A stretch of 9,771 nt of DNA from Ilumatobacteraceae bacterium (GTDB taxonomy: Bacteria > Actinomycetota > Acidimicrobiia > Acidimicrobiales > Ilumatobacteraceae), in contig JAEMRY010000015.1 of the NCBI GenBank assembly GCA_016463105.1, forward strand, positions 12,441-22,211, read 5' to 3'. Within the stretch, counting starts at the first letter, position 1. Every line of letters begins with the position of its first letter. Positions 6,748-9,771 of the stretch are shown piece after piece. The notes below the pieces were generated by a model. The model was not told the origin of the DNA and made no database searches. It saw only the letters and a list, made by a program, of their open reading frames with translations. A program made the translations under genes and the position numbers.

Positions 6748-6758
6748 CTAGTTAGTTA
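6748..6758 (-). other. Three-frame stop cluster behind the membrane-protein gene
   Basis: On the minus strand TAACTAACTAG carries TAA, TAA and TAG at 4-nt intervals, which closes all three frames within 11 nt. The first TAA is the stop of the membrane-protein gene. It would stop any read-through before maoC. It may be chance. Confidence 0.6.
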
Positions 6759-7196
6759 GCGATACCAGATGCGTTGGTGTTCTCGGCTTTGTGTGTGCAA
6801 TAGCAAAGCGCACAATGCGACTTCAAAAATTAGGCTGATGGTACTGCCACCACTGATTTTGCTATAGAGACTGATCGTCCCACCCATTGAATTTGCTAGG
6901 TCGCTATACGCCCAGTAACGCAACACGAATGGTGAAAATGCGGCGGCAATGCCAAACTTGTAGCCAAGTTTGCGGTCATTGGCCATTAACAATCCACCGA
7001 AGGCATGTAATCCAACGACGGCGAGTCCAAAAAATAAACCAAACCAATATCGGGACCGAAGGTAGCCGAGGTAGTCGGTCTGATCGATCACGCTTACCAA
7101 CGCGAAGAATCCGTTTAGGTACAGCAACATCGTGGAGATCTGCAAAGTTTGAGGTTGCATTCGATCGAACCATTTTCGCCAATCAATATTTAGCAT
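6756..7196 (-). CDS. Four-helix membrane protein of unknown function
   Basis: A 146-residue hydrophobic protein that I do not recognise. Four likely membrane helices: about 18-37 (LQISTMLLYLNGFFALVSVI), 50-71 (WFGLFFGLAVVGLHAFGGLL), 78-98 (GYKFGIAAAFSPFVLRYWAY) and 119-134 (STISLIFEVALCALLLH). The N-terminus (IDWRKWFDRM) and the C-terminus (QSREHQRIWYR) are charged and polar, and an even helix count would put both in the cytoplasm. Helix 2 and the adjacent ANDRKLG loop look most likely to be conserved. No catalytic or metal motif is evident. The hydrophobic periodicity favours this frame over the opposite-strand reading. It is divergent from era, with 48 nt between the starts, and upstream of maoC. 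No Shine-Dalgarno sequence or convincing -10 box is seen before the ATG; ATG13 at 7160 is a possible alternative start. Confidence 0.75.
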   Translation of the reverse strand: MLNIDWRKWFDRMQPQTLQISTMLLYLNGFFALVSVIDQTDYLGYLRSRYWFGLFFGLAVVGLHAFGGLLMANDRKLGYKFGIAAAFSPFVLRYWAYSDLANSMGGTISLYSKISGGSTISLIFEVALCALLLHTQSREHQRIWYR

Positions 7197-7216
7197 GAAT
7201 CAAGTTTGGCAGATGA

Positions 7217-7230
7217 GAGTTGTATAACTC
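7217..7230. repeat. Short palindrome between the membrane-protein gene and era
   Basis: GAGTT (7217-7221) and AACTC (7226-7230) form a perfect 5-bp inverted repeat around GTAT. It lies just upstream of the era -10 box and in the middle of the 48-nt divergent gap. It could be a small operator; its shortness makes chance possible. Confidence 0.3.
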
Positions 7231-7232
7231 GG

Positions 7233-7238
7233 TAGCCT
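7233..7238 (+). promoter_or_regulatory. Candidate -10 box of era (leaderless)
   Basis: TAGCCT, the same hexamer as before menG, ends 6 nt before the ATG at 7245. No Shine-Dalgarno sequence is present, so the era mRNA probably starts at or next to its ATG. Confidence 0.5.
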
Positions 7239-7244
7239 CACAGC

Positions 7245-8084
7245 ATGCGTGTCGCCTTCGTTTCGCTCGTCGGCAGACCAAACGTCGGAAAATCAACCTT
7301 GCTGAATGCCCTAATCGGCAAAAAAATTAGCATCGTTTCAGACAAGCCTCAGACAACGAGAACTCGTGTGCGAGGCATCGTGACGACTGCAGATACGCAG
7401 CTTGTATTTGTGGACACACCTGGTTTGCATAAGGCAACGACCGCGCTCGGCGAGCGAGTCAATGCAACGGCTCTCGAGTCAATGCGTGATGTGGATGTTG
7501 TTTGTTTAGTTTTAGATGCGACGCAAACAGTAGGCACTGGTGATAAATGGGTTAGTGAGCAACTTGATGTCAGCAAAGCGATCATTATTTTAAATAAAAC
7601 TGATGCTGTTTCGCCAGCAAAAGTGATGGCTCAGTTGTCGGCCGCATCTGCCTTTGGCGCCGCAGAATATTTTCCAGTTTCGGCAAAGACCGGCGAAGGT
7701 TTAGACGTGCTTCTGGCTGCCTTAACTGCGCGCGCAACTGACGGCGAAGCGATGTTTCCTTCTGAGATGGTTTCTGAAACTCCACAAGCGCAGTGGATAG
7801 CAGAACTCGTACGTGAGCAGTTGTTGGCGGTAACTCGCGACGAACTGCCATATTCGATTGCGACTCGCGTGACAGAGTGGGAGTGGCCACGTGTTAGATG
7901 CGAAATAATTGTAGAGCGTGAAAGTCAAAAAGGTATGGTGATTGGCAAATCTGGAAGTGTTCTTAAATCTGTTGGCATCGAAGTTCGAAAGCAAATGCCA
8001 GAGGGTGCATTTTTAGAATTGTTTGTCGTAGTCGACAAAGATTGGCAACACCGCGCAGAACGCGTCGAACGCCTTGGCTATTGA
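7245..8084 (+). CDS. era: GTPase Era
   Basis: Essential GTPase that binds the 3' end of 16S rRNA and helps assemble the 30S subunit. The 279 residues are slightly short for the family (about 300). GTPase motifs: GRPNVGKST at 10-18 (G1/Walker A); KPQTTR at 34-39 (G2 region); DTPGLH at 57-62 (G3); NKTD at 117-120 (G4); and SAKTG at 146-150 (G5). A C-terminal KH domain carries GMVIGKSG at 230-237, the RNA-binding loop, and the protein ends RVERLGY, as Era proteins usually do. The ATG at 7245 places Walker A nine residues from the start, with no room for extra N-terminal residues, and a TAGCCT box lies 6 nt upstream. It is divergent from the membrane-protein gene; the next gene begins 87 nt downstream. 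No clear terminator follows. Confidence 0.98.
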   Translation: MRVAFVSLVGRPNVGKSTLLNALIGKKISIVSDKPQTTRTRVRGIVTTADTQLVFVDTPGLHKATTALGERVNATALESMRDVDVVCLVLDATQTVGTGDKWVSEQLDVSKAIIILNKTDAVSPAKVMAQLSAASAFGAAEYFPVSAKTGEGLDVLLAALTARATDGEAMFPSEMVSETPQAQWIAELVREQLLAVTRDELPYSIATRVTEWEWPRVRCEIIVERESQKGMVIGKSGSVLKSVGIEVRKQMPEGAFLELFVVVDKDWQHRAERVERLGY

Positions 8085-8108
8085 TAAATCGTGCGTGTAG
8101 GTTGCTGA

Positions 8109-8122
8109 GATTAAAAATAATC
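8109..8122. repeat. AT-rich inverted repeat upstream of the last gene
   Basis: GATTA (8109-8113) and TAATC (8118-8122) are perfect inverted arms around AAAA. The repeat lies 5 nt upstream of the TAGTAT box, where a -35 element or an operator would sit. An era terminator is less likely because the stem has few GC pairs and no T run follows. Confidence 0.35.
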
Positions 8123-8127
8123 AACAC

Positions 8128-8133
8128 TAGTAT
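8128..8133 (+). promoter_or_regulatory. Candidate -10 box of the short leader ORF and the membrane-protein gene
   Basis: TAGTAT fits TANNNT and is exactly 7 nt upstream of the ATG at 8141, the spacing expected for a leaderless start. TTGCTG at 8102-8107 is a possible -35 box but is 20 nt away, too far for a usual spacer. Confidence 0.5.
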
Positions 8134-8140
8134 TTGGGTG

Positions 8141-8167
8141 ATGTTTAATTCTCGTAAGTTGGGATAA
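8141..8167 (+). CDS. Possible 8-codon leader ORF
   Basis: ATG at 8141 opens MFNSRKLG and ends at TAA 8165-8167, 4 nt before the ATG of the large membrane protein. The TAGTAT box 7 nt upstream would place the transcription start on this ATG, so ribosomes may begin here and reach the main start by reinitiation. It may equally be a chance ORF in a 31-nt leader. The peptide has no run of one amino acid, so classical attenuation is not evident. Confidence 0.35.
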   Translation: MFNSRKLG

Positions 8168-8171
8168 TCCG

Positions 8172-9771
8172 ATGGCTTTCATAATCCCAAAACCATTTAA
8201 AGCTAATAAAACTTTGCTAAGCCATTCTTGTTTATTTGGTTTTCTCTCCTTGGTATATGTCGTTCTATTTTCGCGGAATACAGACCTCATGCCGATGGAT
8301 GCTCAATTTAATTCAACTCTGTCTAATTATCATTTAAGCCAGACGGGTCGCGCTCTGGGACTTAAATCAGATTTTCTGTTCGGCTCTGGGACGATGCAGT
8401 GGGGTTACCTTTTTTGGCTTGAGCCGACATCAGTGATTGGATCGTTTTTTAGTAATACCTATAATCAAGTATTTGTAGCAGTAGTGATGTCGCTACTGCT
8501 TTTTATTCTGACAAATTTAGTTTTGAAGAGTTACGGCCAAACCCAAACTGAGTGTTTGATCGCCGCATATTTTATTTCGATTAGCTCAATTTGGGGATAT
8601 TCAATCTCGATAGTCGACAATGATCTCTTTGCGCACGTGCCACAATATGCCTCGCTTCTCTCAGTAATGCTTTTGATGCTAATTGGCTTTAGCCATATCG
8701 GAAAAGGCAAATATTCTTCGTCAATATTTTTGTCAATTGGATTGACGTTGGGTGCAGTTTTTGCGATTATGGTCTTTCCGCAAATAATTGTTACCGCGGC
8801 ACCGCTGATAATTGCCATGGTGGGTGGATCAATGTTGTGGCTTTTATTTGCTCGAGAGTTCAAGGTTCTATTTCAACGAGTGATTGCAATAATTGTCATC
8901 GGGCTTTTTGTCTGGGGAGTCGGAGCCGTTTCTTTTCTTTCAGGTTTTTATAGAAATACTGCTGCGGCAGAAATCCCAATCACTCAGTTTAATCCGCCCG
9001 ATGTATCCCATCTTTTTCGATTTCTTTTTGAGTCATACTTTCCTTCGCCTTCATCGTCAGGTGGACATGGATTTCAGTATCTGTCTTTTGCTCTCTTGGT
9101 GATCTATATTCTTCGTGGTTTTAAGCGAGCAGACTTTCGCACGCAAATTTGGTTTTCGACATTAACTGGTGCTGTTTGTGTTTTGTGTTATCGCCTATAT
9201 CAATCTCAGTGGTTATTTGAACGCGGACCGAATCATAATTACTTAGTTTGGTTGATGGGGCCTCTGTATGCAGCGGGTATGGCTGCAGTGTTTATCGACA
9301 TTGTTCGATCGGCGATAGACAAACTTGAGTCACAAAATATTAGTAATTTTCTGAAATCTTCAAAATCTAAATTATTTCTAATCCCTGCCCTCGCCGTTCT
9401 AGTAGTTATCTCACCGCTTTCATCTATTTACTTTGTCTCCGACGAACCACAGGCTGTCGCCCTTAATTCACTCAAAGCTCAACCGCTTTTAGTCGAAAAT
9501 TTGTCGATTGCGAATAATAAACAATTTCGTGGTCGAGCAGTTTATATAGACCAAGAATCCGAATTTGCTGCAAACATCAGCGATCGAATTCCATTGCTAA
9601 ATGATTATTCACACAATATGACTCCGTATGCATATAAATTCTACGAAGCATTTTTCTTTGACTCAGCTATCACACAGCGTAGAAATCATTTTGTATTCTC
9701 TATGAAAAATATAGATCTGTACAGTCTTTTAGGAGTAAAGTTTTTTGTCGCCAAGTCGGGTGGTAGTTGGC
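8172..9771 (+). CDS. Large polytopic membrane protein, GT-C/YfhO-like, 3' end missing
   Basis: An open frame runs from ATG 8172 to the window edge without a stop (533 residues visible). It begins MAFIIPKPFKANKTLLSHSC. About 11 likely membrane helices: near 17-34, 98-118, 128-147, 160-175, 183-201, 204-226, 235-256, 300-314, 327-342, 357-377 and 400-420. A long polar loop at 35-95 follows helix 1, with Asp38 and Asp43 and the segment FLFGSGTMQWGYLFWLEPTS (69-88), which resembles the first external loop of GT-C glycosyltransferases. The soluble C-terminal part from about 425 ends NIDLYSLLGVKFFVAKSG. This LLGVKFFV pattern is reminiscent of the YfhO family, which is thought to glycosylate envelope polymers. 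The match is from memory, so the family is moderate and the donor unknown. Base composition looks AT-richer than in era. The upstream GGGA at 8161-8164 is a weak ribosome binding site, and a short ORF precedes the gene. Confidence 0.8.
   Translation, partial: MAFIIPKPFKANKTLLSHSCLFGFLSLVYVVLFSRNTDLMPMDAQFNSTLSNYHLSQTGRALGLKSDFLFGSGTMQWGYLFWLEPTSVIGSFFSNTYNQVFVAVVMSLLLFILTNLVLKSYGQTQTECLIAAYFISISSIWGYSISIVDNDLFAHVPQYASLLSVMLLMLIGFSHIGKGKYSSSIFLSIGLTLGAVFAIMVFPQIIVTAAPLIIAMVGGSMLWLLFAREFKVLFQRVIAIIVIGLFVWGVGAVSFLSGFYRNTAAAEIPITQFNPPDVSHLFRFLFESYFPSPSSSGGHGFQYLSFALLVIYILRGFKRADFRTQIWFSTLTGAVCVLCYRLYQSQWLFERGPNHNYLVWLMGPLYAAGMAAVFIDIVRSAIDKLESQNISNFLKSSKSKLFLIPALAVLVVISPLSSIYFVSDEPQAVALNSLKAQPLLVENLSIANNKQFRGRAVYIDQESEFAANISDRIPLLNDYSHNMTPYAYKFYEAFFFDSAITQRRNHFVFSMKNIDLYSLLGVKFFVAKSGGSW

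Noticed and set aside
6887..7198. Plus-strand frame of 103 codons opposite the membrane-protein gene
   Set aside because: Its product is rich in Arg and Thr with no hydrophobic or domain pattern, while the minus frame gives four regular membrane helices.
8531..8863. Minus-strand frame of 110 codons inside the last gene
   Set aside because: The plus strand has a continuous membrane-protein frame across it; the minus frame is a shadow.
8085..9771. Possibility that the last 1.7 kb is a non-coding or decayed region
   Set aside because: Reading from ATG 8172 gives one uninterrupted frame to the window edge with consistent hydrophobic segments, so it is an intact gene cut by the edge.

Overview
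The window looks like chromosomal DNA from an actinobacterium with medium GC: sampled lines run from about 35 to 60 % in the main genes and about 32 to 43 % in the last gene. Three things point there. The genes include an F420-type luciferase-like oxidoreductase, an ACAD10/11-like acyl-CoA dehydrogenase and a dehydratase that resembles mycobacterial HtdZ (Rv0130). The menaquinone genes are of actinobacterial type. Several starts are leaderless-type, with a TANNNT -10 box 6-7 nt before the start codon. An uncultured planktonic lineage (Acidimicrobiia or similar) is a reasonable guess, but the sequence alone does not settle it.

Layout. 1-287 (-): front part of a FrnE/DsbA-like thioredoxin-fold oxidoreductase, cut by the window edge. 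306-1997 (+): menD. 1998-3194 (-): isochorismate synthase (menF). 3198-3917 (-): demethylmenaquinone methyltransferase (menG/ubiE), co-oriented with menF and 3 nt from it. 4043-5263 and 5260-6234 (+): an acyl-CoA dehydrogenase and an F420-type LLM oxidoreductase, coupled by an ATGA overlap. 6260-6718 (-): MaoC-type (R)-hydratase. 6756-7196 (-): four-helix membrane protein of unknown role. 7245-8084 (+): era. 8172-9771 (+): a large polytopic membrane protein, probably GT-C/YfhO-like, which runs off the right edge.

How the genes fit together. menF makes isochorismate, menD turns it into SEPHCHC, and menG does the final methylation to menaquinone, so the left 4 kb is a respiratory-quinone block. 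Its genes lie on opposite strands: menD converges on menG-menF with the stop codons touching. The middle 3 kb looks catabolic: a dehydrogenase, a flavin/F420 oxidoreductase and an enoyl-CoA hydratase, with an inverted repeat over the likely dehydrogenase promoter. era is a housekeeping ribosome-assembly GTPase. The last gene probably opens a cell-envelope region and is preceded by a very short leaderless ORF that may be a leader peptide.

I found no tRNA, rRNA, CRISPR array, insertion sequence or phage gene, and no clear evidence of an exotic new system. The most unusual features are regulatory: leaderless promoters, the operator-like repeats upstream of the dehydrogenase, and the 8-codon ORF before the last gene.
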